Below, piece by piece: positions 11,166-23,452 of a stretch of DNA of 64,000 bases; position 1 is the first letter of the stretch; each line of letters opens with the position of its first letter. The translations under genes and the position numbers were made by a program. This stretch comes from Combretum micranthum. Taxonomy: Eukaryota; Streptophyta; Magnoliopsida; Myrtales; Combretaceae. The notes below the pieces were generated by a model. The model did not search any database. It was not told the origin of the DNA and was given only the letters and a program-made list of their open reading frames with translations. Location: assembly GCA_024138025.1 (NCBI GenBank), contig JAMXBD010000113.1:62001-126000 (forward strand), given 5' to 3'.

Positions 11166-14100
11166 CAAACTTATTCCTCAAATATTGATCCTTTCTAGTG
11201 CATTTCTTTAGATTAATGTCAAAAATGGGTACTAGAACTTTCATAAAAAGTTTAATAGGACCTAAAGTTTAATTTTAACAATTGATACCTAAAGCAAATT
11301 TGATGTACATTTTTTCCTATCTATTGAGCTTGATTTAGGTAGGGAAAAAGTATGAAAAAACTTGTTGCATGTACCAAATTGTTCAAAGCCAAATTTTAGT
11401 ACTTACTTTAACTTTTTTGCAAAAATTTAGGTACCATTTTTAGCATTATCTCTTTTCTCTATAAGAAATTGATGAATGAACAATAAAATAGCAATTCATT
11501 AGGATAGTGGCATAAATTTATTCAAATATTTAGTGTTCAAAATACAAGTAAATACACCATAATAACTTTAACTAAGGGCGAATGAATTGTTATTAACCGA
11601 AAATGAGCATGTAATAACCTTGATCTTTGAATTAAAGGATCAAGTTCCAACTCAATATTTATTCTCGACTCAACTCTTTTACCTCATAATCTAATACATT
11701 TCTTTGTATTTGGAATCTTTTCTCATTTGGATCTTTTGTATAAAGTTTTTAAGTATGATTAATTAATATTTCATAGTATGATTGATTGACTTCTTATGAG
11801 TGAAGCCTACATCTATCTTCTGCCAAACTATTCAAATTTGGTTGGTGGAATAGTATCAAAGCAAAATTGTTATTACTACGAAATGATAATTGTAATTGTC
11901 ATAAGAAAAGGAATATATCTACTCATTGATAATTCTCTAGTATATTTCCATATATGCCCATAAAACCCTTGCCTAAAAGTCAAATAATGGATTTATATAA
12001 AGTATGTTGGTCTTTCTAAGTGATATTCTAATCCATCATAATGTCATTTTAAGTGAAATTAATTAAATAATGCTTCTCTTTTCTATATACCTATTTACTT
12101 TATTACATTCTATATAACCAAACGTGCAAATAAAAAATGCAAAAGGTCATCCCCAAGGTAAACATTAGGGATGTAAATGAATATTTCATGATTATCCATG
12201 TTTTAAATCATCACTCAACAAGTTGTTTGATAATTTATCAAGTTAAACTAGAATTTCATGGATTTGATAAACTAGCAAATATGATTAAATTTGATTAGAA
12301 ATTATCTATAAAATAAAATAGGTATCCAACATTCTTTTTATTATAAAGCAGTTTTTTTTAATTAAAAAAAGTTACAATAAGTTTATAGCTTACTTAGATT
12401 GAGATCAGACTTGTTGATTACCATCATAGCTCATTCACTTTACTATGTGGAATAAAAAAGAATGGAATTATAGTTCAGCAGGAATATAATTATAGATGTA
12501 GGATTTTAGCTAAAGTGGTCATATATATAGCAGACAAATCTTATGTTTTATACGTGACTTTAGAGTAGTAATGGGCAAATAATACCTAATGGGATGACTT
12601 GAAAATAATAATAATGAAGGAGGGAGAGAGGGAAAAAATGGAAAGTGGGTGGAGAAGTAAAGAATAAACAATCTTAATCTCTCAAATGTAATGATAGACA
12701 AGAGAGCCAAGGTGCCTTATGTTTTAACCGTTATAGTTTTTGAGTAATAAAGCATGATATTAACCTAATTTACTTGTTTATTTCTTAAGCAGGGTATTTA
12801 AGTGCAGAGTACCATCTATTTGTTCTTTGCCAAAAGTGACAAATGAGGAGGAATGACTAGGCATTTATAGGCACATGGACTAGATGATAGCTTAGATCAT
12901 CTTAGTGATTAACGAATGCAATAAAGCAAAGCTCATTCATAATTATCTTAAATGTGCTTACTATAGGCTAAGGCTAATAGCTTTCCTCCCATGTACATGA
13001 GTCTGCTTCAAAGAAGTTGGATACAAATGAAATAATTGAACTGTCCTTATTCCAAACTAGCCAAGTCAAATCTTCATGACCCATCCTAGTAGATGAACCA
13101 GACTCCTTAACCCTATTACTTAGTCTAAGAGTTAAGCCCAATACTATATAAATCAATTTTTAGCAATCTATAGTAAGAAAGTCTTTATAGCTATCACGTG
13201 CATAGTACATAATTTAGTTGACATAGAAAAAGTAAGAATTATATTAAAATAAGAGTGAAATATCTATTATGTCCCTATTCTAAAAAACTAAATATTGATT
13301 GCATTTTTATAATAGATAAACATGAGATAATAATTGAAATACCCTAAATTTATGTATTTTAATAATTAGATATTATTAGATGATTAGTAAGAAAATAAGA
13401 GTAATATTAAACCATATTTTAAATTTAGTTTAGAGATTGATTTTAAATCATTTAGCTAGTAGAATTGTGGAAACTATGGGATATAATTAGATGGTTTAAT
13501 CTCATTGAACTAATATATGAATTTAATTGAAAATGGAGATTCTAATACGGTAAATACTAGATTTAACCTATTAACCAACTTCAATTACCTATTTCAACAA
13601 ATTCAAATTATCCAACATCTTATAGTCATCAAACTAAATTTCATTTGTCAAGTTCAAATGTGTAAACCCTAAATATTCAACTTAACCATTTTAGCCGAAA
13701 TTCCAACTTCTTAAATCTTAGAAATTTGAAATTTAATATTTGCTTTCAAACACCAATTCCTAAGCCTCTAAAATCCTAAATTCAAGTAGATATTAATTTT
13801 CCTTTTATTAGATTTCCTAGATTCAATTTTTAATGCAATTAGTTATTCCTTAAGTTCAATTTCAAATGCCCAAAAGCCCATAACCTAAAGCCTATTTTCA
13901 CACATGAAAGTCTAAGCTCATTTACTCAAATCCAATCCCATCAACATGAAGCCCATAACTAAAAATAATGCCCATGAATCAAGCCCATGAGTTAAGCCCG
14001 TAAGAGCATGCTCTTACCATTCATCATCACACATGATATAATGCCCTAAATTCTAGATATCTCCAGCATATGAAAAAACCAAAATGATCTTAACCAATTC

Positions 14101-14925
14101 AAAGAGAATTCTACACCTATGAAAAACCAAAATGCCCTTAAACTATTCAAGAAGATTGACCAAAGTGCCCTTCCCTAAGGAAAATTACAAAGTATAAAAT
14201 ATTATAAAAACAAGCCTTAAAAACCGTAATTTTTCTTCTAACTCCCAACCCCTAAATTCTCTCAAGAAAATCTCTCTAAAACACACCAAAAATTCGACAA
14301 TAATCCTTCTTTAAGATATGTCACGCCCCATAGGGTACCCTAAACGTAACAGTCCGCCACAACCATATAAGATTCCCGAATTACCACTTTAGTCTTTCGA
14401 GAGCCTTATATAGATGTAAGGCGTACCTTTACAAAAATAGAGTACAAGTCCAAATGGAGATAAAAGCTTAATTGGCATACATTAGCAGTAGGATATAATT
14501 CATGAAACATAAATAAATATTACATAATTTAAGGGGCATTCCCCCGCAAAAGAATAATTATGGTTATACAGTCATCCAAGTCTTAGAAGTTTCCTATGGA
14601 AGTCTAATATAGAAAATCCAACTTCTAGGGAAACTCCTAGCTTCTGTACCTGTACAGCCGGGTCACGTCGCCTAAGCCACAAATGGGATAGCTGCAAAAG
14701 GAATGGACTATGGGACGTAAGCTAACTAGCTTAGTGAGTATAATCTTCCACAATAGCATTCATGTCACAACAATTCAACCAAGTAATTAAGTAAGCAAGT
14801 GAATGCACCATACACGTGAGTTAAACAAACATATGACCAGCCGGAAATTATATGTGGATGGACTTGCGCCCTCCATCCGGGTTAGCAGATTAACGAATAC
14901 TGCAGTACTAAGTTTATGCCGTTTA

Positions 14926-15140
14926 TGGTTCACGGTTAACCTACGATTATTCGATATCATTTTTGGATCACGATTAACCTATGATTATTCGATATCGTTT
15001 GTCGATCACGATTAACCTACGATTATTCGATATCGTTTGTAGATCACGATTAACCTACGATTATTCGATATCGTTTGTGGATCACGATTAACCTACGATT
15101 ATTCGATATCGTTTTTAGATCACGATTAACCTACAAATGC
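14926..15140 (+). repeat. 38-bp tandem array in gypsy1 3' LTR (about 6 units)
   Basis: Units start GATCACGATTAACC at 14966, 15004, 15042, 15080 and 15118, exactly 38 bases apart, preceded by one diverged unit (GGTTCACGGTTAACC). Each contains CGATTATTCGATATCG, a partly palindromic block. The other LTR has only five, less regular units. Confidence 0.95.
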
Positions 15141-15455
15141 TAATGCTTCTTCCCCTTATGATATGCACATGTCAAATTTGTCATTAGTCCAAGTCGTTGA
15201 TTTAGCCATTGTACTTAGGTGATCAAACAATTTCTCAAACAATCCATTATAGCTAAGTACACAACCAAAATTTATCACCCGGTTTCGATATTCTTAATTT
15301 GAGTTCTCACATCATCAACAACATATAATTTCCCATTATTCCCCCATTATTCATATTCCATTCATTTGGCCTATATTCTAGTGCACTACTTTACAAGCAC
15401 ATACAATAAATGAATCGGGAAGAAAAACTCACTCCGCCATTGGTTCGCCTTTCTT

Positions 15456-15501
15456 CTAGTAATAATAATCCGGAGGCAAGAGTCAACGTCCACGGGTTCA
15501 C
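15456..15501 (-). other. Candidate LTR micro-exon in gypsy1 3' LTR
   Basis: On the minus strand an AG acceptor after ATATGAAT is followed by GTGAACCCGTGG and, 46 bases in all, a stop TAG after codons for consecutive tyrosines. The other LTR (28619-28574) is also 46 bases but differs by compensating single-base indels, so each copy by itself is one base out of the phase seen in gypsy2. Confidence 0.3.
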
Positions 15502-17130
15502 CTATTCATATAAGAAATACCTAATAAGTATTCTACCATCTTAGGATACTAAAACTCTAAGGAAAACTTAGTGAAATCGAAATTCGCGTCATTTTCGAAG
15601 TCCCGATTTAAAATGGCCATAACTTGATCGTTTTAAGTCGGAATTTCGCAAATTTTATATCGATTTCTATCTACTTCGCAAGAGCTTTCTAATTATGAAG
15701 TTTAAATCAAGTTTTGAAAATATCTAAGCCTTGGAAATGAGGGATCAGATCTGTACAGCGGTCATATGGATTCCAAAAATGCGGTTTTCATGAATGCACT
15801 TTGAGATTCCTAAATGAAAATGGAACTAATTGCCATGGAAATGATTTTCCCTATCATGAATGTCATGATATGAACTCTTAAGTGTCTAAGGTCTTATAAA
15901 TTTTTAGACTTAAAGAATTTTAAATAAACTTTGTCTTGAGACATTATATTTTTCTATTGTCTAAAAATCAACTTTGCTACATTTGGTCACACTACTATTC
16001 TAAGGATTTTCTTAGGAAAACTCCACTTTGTTTAAAGAAACTTTGATCCTTATATTAGTTATATCCTAAGGCCTTTATTTCTTCAATAAAATCTTCATTT
16101 GTAAACTTTTAAGTGGGTCTTATACTAGGGTGGTTCCAAAAATCCGAATTTAGAAAATTCATTTTCCAAGTTGATTCTTTTAAGAAAAATGCATTTTATA
16201 CTTAGAACTTTAAGTATTTATTTTACCTACACCCTAAGGACTTCATTTATTTGAGAAAATACTATTTTTGAAGTTGGAAAAATAATGTTTTCTAGCCATC
16301 TATCCATTATTACGAATTTGGTTTTCAAGACTTTTAACTCCAAACTTCTATTGGACTTCATCTCTTGTTTTCAAATATTTTCTTTAGTAAAACTCATTTA
16401 GACTCATGAAAAATATTACCAAACATTATCTATTACCTATAGGCTCCATTTCTCTAGTAAAATATGTTTAGAAGTTGATAAAAGTGTTTTTAACCTGGGT
16501 TCTAAAGTCATCCGAATTTACAAGTTCATTTCTTGCAAAGTGCTTTCCTTTTTGACTTTTTGGACTCATCTACCTATAGATCTATATACTAGGAAGGTTA
16601 TTTACTAAGGACAAAAGCATTAAAGGCTATTAATGTACATAAACACAAATAATGATGAGATCTTAAATGCCTACATGAATATGAGTAGTTAAATGATAGA
16701 TCTACTATATCAAATGCTTAAATAGGTTTTGAAAACATAAAAACTACATTTTTATAAAAGTCTTTGTTTAAAACACTTTTTGATGAAAAATCATAAGCTT
16801 ATGACTTGAAAGCTCCTTTAAATTAGATCTACTTTGTAATGGTTCGGTATTCTTGTTTTGATATTTCCTTGTCCCTAGCAAGAGCTCATGGGGTCCTTTG
16901 GTTGGAAATATCCAAGAATCACTTAGCCATTATAAAGATCTATGAGTGGAAGGAGTAAAAGTTCACTTACTTGGTAAAATAGGAGATGAAGAAGAAAATG
17001 GAAAGTTGTGTGGGTGTGTGGGGGGGCAAGCTCACCTCAAAGGAGGGGAATGGGGAGGATTTGAGAGCTTTTCACTTTGTAAAACTTGAAAAGTAAAAGA
17101 ATGAAGAGAGAGAGAGAGAGAAAAAGTAGT

Positions 17131-17137
17131 TTATATA
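17131..17137 (-). promoter_or_regulatory. gypsy1 3' LTR TATA box
   Basis: CTATATAAAC on the minus strand is followed by a CT-rich leader and is preserved at 30271-30277 in the other LTR. It is the best candidate for the LTR core promoter, about 160 bases upstream of a good splice donor (CCAA|GTAAGT at 16970). Confidence 0.55.
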
Positions 17138-17835
17138 GCCTTTAAATTAGGTTAAATGGAGTGAAATAATTAAAAAAATATGAATGGAGCTTGGGGGGGG
17201 GGGGGGGGGCGCAATCACGCCGGCTTGTGCTTGTGGAGGGGGGAAAAAGTTTGATTTTTACTTTATTTGATTGATTTAACTTTGATGTGTAATTGTCATA
17301 ACTTGTATGGAAAGTTAAGGGACAAAATCCTTTGAAAAGGGGAGATGATTGAGTGATGGTAAGAGTTGAAATATAGAGTGTGCAAATAGGTAGTATAGGT
17401 GGTACTTGTGAATAGTAAGAATAGTAGACAAGACAATTTAATTACCGGTAGTAAGGAAATACGAATAAAAAGGCTATAACTGTATTTTTCATAAGCCGGA
17501 AAATTATGAAATATATTTTTGAAATCCTTATTTTATTTCGGTTCAAATGAGTACTCATAAGTAAATTTTTGAAATTCTAGTTCCGGGGCACGTTTTTCTA
17601 TAATGGGTCTCGGGATGACCCGGAATTGAAATTTTCTTAAAATCTGATATTTTCTTGGTTTGAAATATAATCAAGAACTATATTCAAAATTAAATTTTCT
17701 TTAAAAGTTTCTTAATTGGAAACCGAGGAAAAGCCGGAATTAGGGTTCCTAGTTCTCACTCAGACTTGAGCTATTCCGGTTTAGGGTTTTGGTTTCCGGT
17801 TCTAGGGTTATCTTGGCTACTTGAAAAACCGGGGT

Positions 17836-18450
17836 TTACAACCTACCCACCTTAAAAAGAGTTTTGTCCTCAAAACTGAACTGACGTACCTTGATCTCAA
17901 ACAACTCGGGGTATTTCCTTCGGATTTCCTCTTCAGCTTCCCAAGTTGCTTCCTCAGAAGCGTGGTTTCTCCACAATACTTTAACATATCGGATCTCTTT
18001 ATTCCGAAGCTTCTGAGTTTTCTTATCCAAGATTTCTACTGGATGCTCTTCATAGGTGAGATTTCCTTTAACCGAATGGGTTCCAACTCCACTATCCGCT
18101 CAGGGTCAGGTACATACTTCCTTAACACTGATACGTGGAACACATTATGAACTCCCGACAAGCTTGGCGGTAAGGCTAGCCGATAGGCCAAATCTCCCAC
18201 TCTTTCCAAAATTCAAAGGGTCCAATATACCTTGGGCTTAATTTCCCTTGAGCCCGCATCCTCTTTATGCTCTTGATTGGGTTTATCTTCAAATAGACAT
18301 GATCGCCTACTTGAAATTCCAGTTCTCTTCTCTTCAGATCAGCCCAACTCTTTTGTCTGTCTTGAGCTTCTTTCATTTTCTGTTGAATAACCCGGACCTT
18401 ATCAGCTGCTTCCTGAACCAATTCAGGACCAATAGCTAGCTTTTCCACAT
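17836..18450 (-). pseudogene. gypsy1 integrase C-terminal region with chromodomain
   Basis: The segment VGDHVYLKINPIKSIKRM and LSPRYIGPFE (18448-18176) is the GPY/F-type integrase tail. A frameshift near 18180 is followed, at 18030-17840, by RNKEIRYVKVLWRNHASEEA and TWEAEEEIRRKYPELF, a chromodomain of the Tekay/Del type. In this family the chromodomain directs integration to particular chromatin. The reading frame is broken between the two parts. Confidence 0.8.
17841..17854 (-). other. gypsy1 polypurine tract
   Basis: Directly next to the inner end of the 3' LTR the minus strand reads AAGGTGGGTAGGT, a purine-rich tract in the position expected for plus-strand DNA priming. Confidence 0.6.
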
Positions 18451-18530
18451 CATCCCAAAACAGAGGGGACCTACAACGCCGTCCATATAAGGCTTATGGT
18501 GGCATCTGAATGGTTGAGTGGTAGCTATTG

Positions 18531-19400
18531 TTATAGGCAAACTCGATTAGGGTATGTGATTATCCCAACTTCCTTTGAATTCCAATATGCAAGCCTTAAC
18601 ATATCCTCTAAGGTCTGAATGGTTCGCTCAGACTGTCCATCTGTCTGAGGATGGTAGGCAGTACTGAAATGCAACTTGGTGCCTAGGCTCTTTTGTAAGC
18701 TCGTCCAGAACTTCGAAACAAACCTTGGATCCCGATCTGAAATGATTCCCGCTGGAATACCATGGAGTCGCACAATCTCCTTGATGTAGATCCTAGCCAA
18801 TTTGTCCAACGAATAGGTCATATTAATTGGTAGGAAGTGTGCTGACTTCGTCAAACGATCCACTATTACCCAGACTGCATCACATCCAGTGGAGGTTCTG
18901 GAATCCACACACAAAGTCCATTGAAATTGATCCCACTTCCATTCGGGGATAGGTAGTGGCTTTAATAATCCTCCTGGCCGTTGATGTTCACTTTGACTTG
19001 CTGACACACGGCGCACTTCATAACATAATCCGCCACATCCCTCTTCAATCCATTCCACCAATAGTGGCTTTTTATGTCTTGATACATTTTTGTACCTCCC
19101 GGATGCACAGTGTAACCGGAGTTGTGAGCTTCGCTCATGATTTCTTTCTCATTCTTCATCTTCCGGTACACACAATCTCCCTTTCATCCTAACCACCTCT
19201 TCATCATCTAGGGTAAAGTCACTATACTTCCCTTTGAGCACTTCTTCTTGATCTTCTTTATCCTCATCATATCTTTGGCTTCTTTAATCCTGTCGATCAA
19301 GGTGGGTTCCATAACCAAATTTGCTATCTCCATTTCGACATCTTGCCCTACGAACTCAATTCTTAACCTTTCGAATTCCTTATCAGCTCTTTTTGCTCTG
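18531..19400 (-). pseudogene. gypsy1 integrase zinc-binding and catalytic core
   Basis: The HHCC zinc-binding module ([19 protein letters not shown] then CAVCQQVK) lies at 19171-18962. It is followed by the DDE core: [28 protein letters not shown], and [20 protein letters not shown] with the glutamate. The order is normal for a Ty3/gypsy integrase. Frameshifts separate the modules, so no functional integrase can be made from the sequence as given. Confidence 0.88.
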
Positions 19401-19403
19401 TGA

Positions 19404-20640
19404 TTAGGCTGCTACTTCTCCATAATTCTTTCTGCTCAAGGCATCAGCCACAGCATTTACCTTTCCCGGACAGTAATTGATTCCCAAGTCATAGTCCTTT
19501 ATGAGTTCCAACCACCGTCTCTGCCTCATGTTAACTCCTTTTGTGTGAACAATATTTGAGACTCTTATGATCTGTGTACACTTCACACCTTTGTCCATAC
19601 AAATAATGTCTCCATAACTTCAAGGCAAAAACCACAGCGGCCAACTCTAAATCATGCGTAGGATAGTTCTGTTCATGAGGCCTTAATTGCCTGGAGGCAT
19701 AGGCAATGACTTTTCCCTCTTGCATCAGTACACATCCGAGGCCATTCCTGGAGGCGTCACTATGCACTGTGTAAGGTTTTTCGGGGTCAGGCAATACCAA
19801 AATTGGAGCTGACACTAAGCGCCGTTTCAACTCTTGGAAACTTTGCTCCCTCTTATCTGTCCATTCGAATTTCTCATTCTTTTGTGTCAGTTGAGTCAGA
19901 GGTTTGGCAATCTTGGAGAAATCCTTCACAAACTTGCGGTAATAACCAGCCAAACCTAGGAAGCTTCTCACTTCGGTTACCGTTTCGGGCTGTTTCCAAT
20001 CCACCACAGCCTTAATCTTTTCGGGGTCAACGATATTCCTTCTCCCGTCACTACATGTCCAAGAAAAGATATCCTATCCAACCAAAAATCGCACTTAGAT
20101 AGCTTGGCGTACAATTTATTTTCTCTTAAGGTTTGTAACGCCATCCTTAGGTGCTCCTCATGTTGTTCTCTGGTTTTGGAATAGATCAAAATATCATCTA
20201 TGAACACGATTACACACTTATCCAAGAGTGGTTTGTAAACTCGGTTCATAAGGTCCATAAATGCAGCCGGTGCATTGGTTAACCCAAATGGCATCACCAA
20301 GAACTCATAGTGCCCGTACCGTGTACGAAAGGCTGTCTTAGGCACATCTTCCGGCTTTATTCTCAATTGGTGATAACCCGAGCGCAAATCAATGCGCGAG
20401 AACACACTGCCCCTTGAAGCTGGTCAAAGAGGTCATCGATCTTGGAAGGGGGTATCGATTTTGATTGTGACTTTATTCAATTCCGATAATCGATACATAA
20501 TCTCATAGACCCGTCCTTCTTCTTTACAAACAACACCGGTGCCCCATGGCGACACGCTGGGTCTTATGAATCCTTGATCCAAAAGCTCTTGCAATTGGGT
20601 TTTCAATTCCTTTAATTCACCGGGGCCATCCGGTATGGTG
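19404..20640 (-). pseudogene. gypsy1 reverse transcriptase and RNase H
   Basis: Reverse transcriptase motifs in order are [29 protein letters not shown] and the active-site box [10 protein letters not shown], ending [11 protein letters not shown]. After a frame change the RNase H region has [47 protein letters not shown] and [10 protein letters not shown]. The N-terminal part of the RT extends in broken frames to about 20640. Similarity is strong throughout; breaks are single-base changes. Confidence 0.9.
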
Positions 20641-20830
20641 CCTTTGATATCGGTTCTGTACCGGGGCTAGAGTGATTTCAAAATCAATCTCTTTTTGGTG
20701 GTAAACCGGGTAAGACTTCGGGAAATACATCCTCAAACTCATTTACCACGGGTATGTCTCTCTTTTCTCCTTTCTCCTCTCTAACCCAAGCATCTTCTAT
20801 GGCACAATTTCCTCATCTTCCATCATTAGC

Positions 20831-21235
20831 TCAAAGGAGCTTAACCCGTAATCTCTTCGCACCATGGTCTCTCCGAGGAAGTACTCTCTCCTTCCTGTGG
20901 TCATCAAAACTTATCATCTTTCTTTGACAATCCACAATGGCTTTAACCTTACTTAGCCAATTCATCCCAAGGATAACTTCATATTTACTCATCTCCAAAC
21001 TATCAAATCGCTTGCTGAGATATGTCCTTGGATTTCTAGCAAACAATCCTTATTATCTCTCGGGTCGACACGACACTACCTGTGGGTGTCTTAATCCTTA
21101 AGTTGTGGTTGTCATGGCTATGGGTAGTCCAAGCTGCTTAGCCAAGCTGGTAGTGATAAAGGAGTGGGTTGCTGTATCAAACAACACATAAGCTTCATTC
21201 CCATTTACTCCTATGCGTCCTGTTACCATAAACAT
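20831..21235 (-). pseudogene. gypsy1 aspartic protease region
   Basis: On the minus strand VLFDTATHSFITTSLAKQLG corresponds to the retroviral-type protease motif normally DSGA(T/S)HSF, here with residues missing around the catalytic Asp. The downstream part MSKYEVILGMNWLSKVKAIV and VDCQRKMISF is typical of this family. Frameshifts occur between the halves. Confidence 0.75.
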
Positions 21236-21368
21236 TTATCACTACTTGGTCCTAATCACTCAACAGCTATCTATTCCAAGGTTTCCAGATTGCAACTTTT
21301 CCTTTATTACAGTTTTAATTCTTTTTAAAACTTGCTAAGAAAACAAAGAACTTTTATCTAAAAGGAAC

Positions 21369-22740
21369 TTGTTACTGACCTGTCACCAAGCCGCCATCTA
21401 CATCATCGCCTTGGTCCAGTGCGGCCAGCTCCATGCCTTCCTCCTCATCATCCTCGATCATCCATTGGCCTTCAAAGTTGTACAGCCGCATCCCATGCAT
21501 GGCCGAAGCTGCACGGCTTCCACCCTTGCTACCAGATCTTTGGGTGTTATCATTTGGATTTCCATAAGGCCGGGTAGCCACACTTTTCCGTTGAGGGCAC
21601 TCGGAGGTTACGTGCCCTTTTCCTTGCAAAGGTAGCAGGTTATTGCCATCTTCTTTGGGCAAGCATAGACTAGATGGCCTGCCTCGCCACAGAAAAAAGC
21701 ACTTGCCCTTCAGTGGGCATTGTCTTGGGTAGTGGCTTCCTTTGCACTTCCAACAGAAATGTTGGGCTTGGTTTGGTTGAACTTTCCACCATGGTTATCC
21801 TTAAATCCATGGTAAGGCTTGAATCTTTTCCCTTTATAGCTTGAGCTGGAGGCGTCAAAGTGCCTTTTTCCGAACACTCTTGTCCGACTCAACATGCTTC
21901 CTCTTCTTGGCCCCTTCAATCAACCGGGCTTCTCAATTACCTAGGTAAGTGGCAACCAGATTCCTATCTTCACCTTAGGTCTTCATCGAGACCTTCCAAA
22001 ATACTTGTTTTTGCAGTTCCTCACTGTTTTGTATGATTCAGGAGCATACTGCAGCAGGTGGTTGAATTCCGTCTCGTACTGCTCAATCGTTCTGCCTCTT
22101 TGTCTCACATGCAAGAAATCTGGCTATATCTCACTCGGAGGCTGAGGAAATAGTTCTCTAGGAACTCCTACGAAAGGTCTCCCAGCTAATCGGGGGTGCC
22201 AAACTCCTTCGTTTCGATTCCCACCATACCGCGTTATACCTACATGTAGGTGTCGTACTCCAATCGGAGATGTGGTGGAGTCTCGTAAGCTGCAAAGGAG
22301 CGCTCAATTTGAGCTAACCAATCCTCTGCCTCGTCGGGCTTTCCAAATGCCCCTTCAAAGTAGCGATTGCTCTTTATAAAATCGGGGAGGAACTCCTTTG
22401 GTATCCTCTTTGTGGTGGAGGGGGTGGATAGCGAGCATTATAAGATTGCTCCTCAGGTGGTAAGGGAATCTCCGCTTGCATTCTCTATACGGCGGGGGTG
22501 GTGGAGGTGGTGGTAGAGGTGCCGAATCCCTTATACTTGGTTCGGGATTCGGGGTTGGTTTTGATTTTGGTTTTGGATGAATGCAGCAAACATGTTTGTT
22601 AAATTCCCAATTGCATTCATCATTGCGCTTGGGGATCGAGCTGAGCAGCTTCAGGTGGTTAGCTTGGGGGTGATCTGGCTGGTTCGCTACTAGCCTCGCT
22701 TGGGAGTGGTTCTTGCTCCCTATTTCGGTTTCTCCGGTTT
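21369..22740 (-). pseudogene. gypsy1 gag with CCHC zinc knuckles
   Basis: Gag sequence lies in several broken frames: an N-terminal part with AEEWLAQIERSFAAYETPP-like text near 22300, the motif RTIEQYETEFNHLLQYAPES near 22080, and a basic linker (KGKRFKPYHGFKDNHGGKF). The C-terminal part has clustered zinc knuckles including CWKCKGSHYPRQCP, CGEAGHLVYACP and CYLCKGKGHVTSECP. The three knuckles bind RNA for packaging in this family. Multiple one-base frameshifts are present. Confidence 0.8.
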
Positions 22741-23450
22741 CGACTGTTACATAATGTCTTAATAAGTTTTATTTCTTCTTCAAAGTTTTGCGGTTTATAA
22801 AACTTTGATTAAGGAATTTGCGAAAATTTTAGGAATAATTTAAAGAACTATAGAATTTACAAAAGACTCAAAGAAAATCAAAATTCCAAATCGTTCACAA
22901 AAAGGCTCTTAGAGCAAAGAAATCATAACAATCAAAGAAATTCCAAATCAAGAAATCATAATAACAAAGAAATTCTGAATCAAGTGATGATATGAATGGG
23001 AATATGTTTATGCAATTAAGTATAATGAATGTAGTCTACTACTAATGCAAAAGTATGATGTTTGTGAAACTTCATTCTTGGAATCAACATAATACTTCAT
23101 TGATTTGATGTGCCGTACAAGAGTTGTTTTCAAATAAGCTTACAAAATTAGACAACACAAATCAAATCTTCCGATACTAGCCGATAACGTCTATCTAACA
23201 ACATCTAAGACATGGAAAGGAAAAAGACAAGGAAAGGAAAGACAACATACTAAACCATAAAGAGATCCTAAGGCAAATTGGCATCCCGCATTGCCTACTA
23301 TTCAAAAGAAATACTATTGGACTCTATGGGATACTCGACTCTATTCCTCCATGGTTACTCGGAGTCGTCGGTGAGGGGCTAGGGATTCGTCCTCAACTAG
23401 AAGATCCTCCATCATCCTTTCAGATGAGCTGACTTAGATAGGCCCTTACA
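22741..23450 (-). other. gypsy1 spacer between pre-gag ORF and gag
   Basis: About 700 bases of AT-rich sequence without an open frame of note. It separates the pre-gag ORF from gag, which implies gag is expressed independently, for example by splicing or re-initiation. Confidence 0.5.
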
Positions 23451-23452
23451 GT

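Larger units (their letters stand above)
14319..17840 (-). repeat. gypsy1 3' LTR
   Basis: On the plus strand it runs from TGTCACGCCCCATAGGG to GGGGTTTACA and pairs along its whole length with 24674-30986. Differences are mostly single-base indels with few substitutions. It contains a TATA box (17131-17137), a (GA)n leader, a 17-G run at 17193-17209, a splice-donor-like GTAAGT at 16970 and a 38-base tandem array at 14926-15140. Confidence 0.9.

Noticed and set aside
14803..15015. Plus-strand frame of 70 codons
   Set aside because: It lies in the gypsy1 LTR across the 38-base tandem array; the frame comes from the repeat.
14926..15140. CRISPR-like array
   Set aside because: The units are contiguous 38-base repeats without unique spacers, inside a plant LTR.
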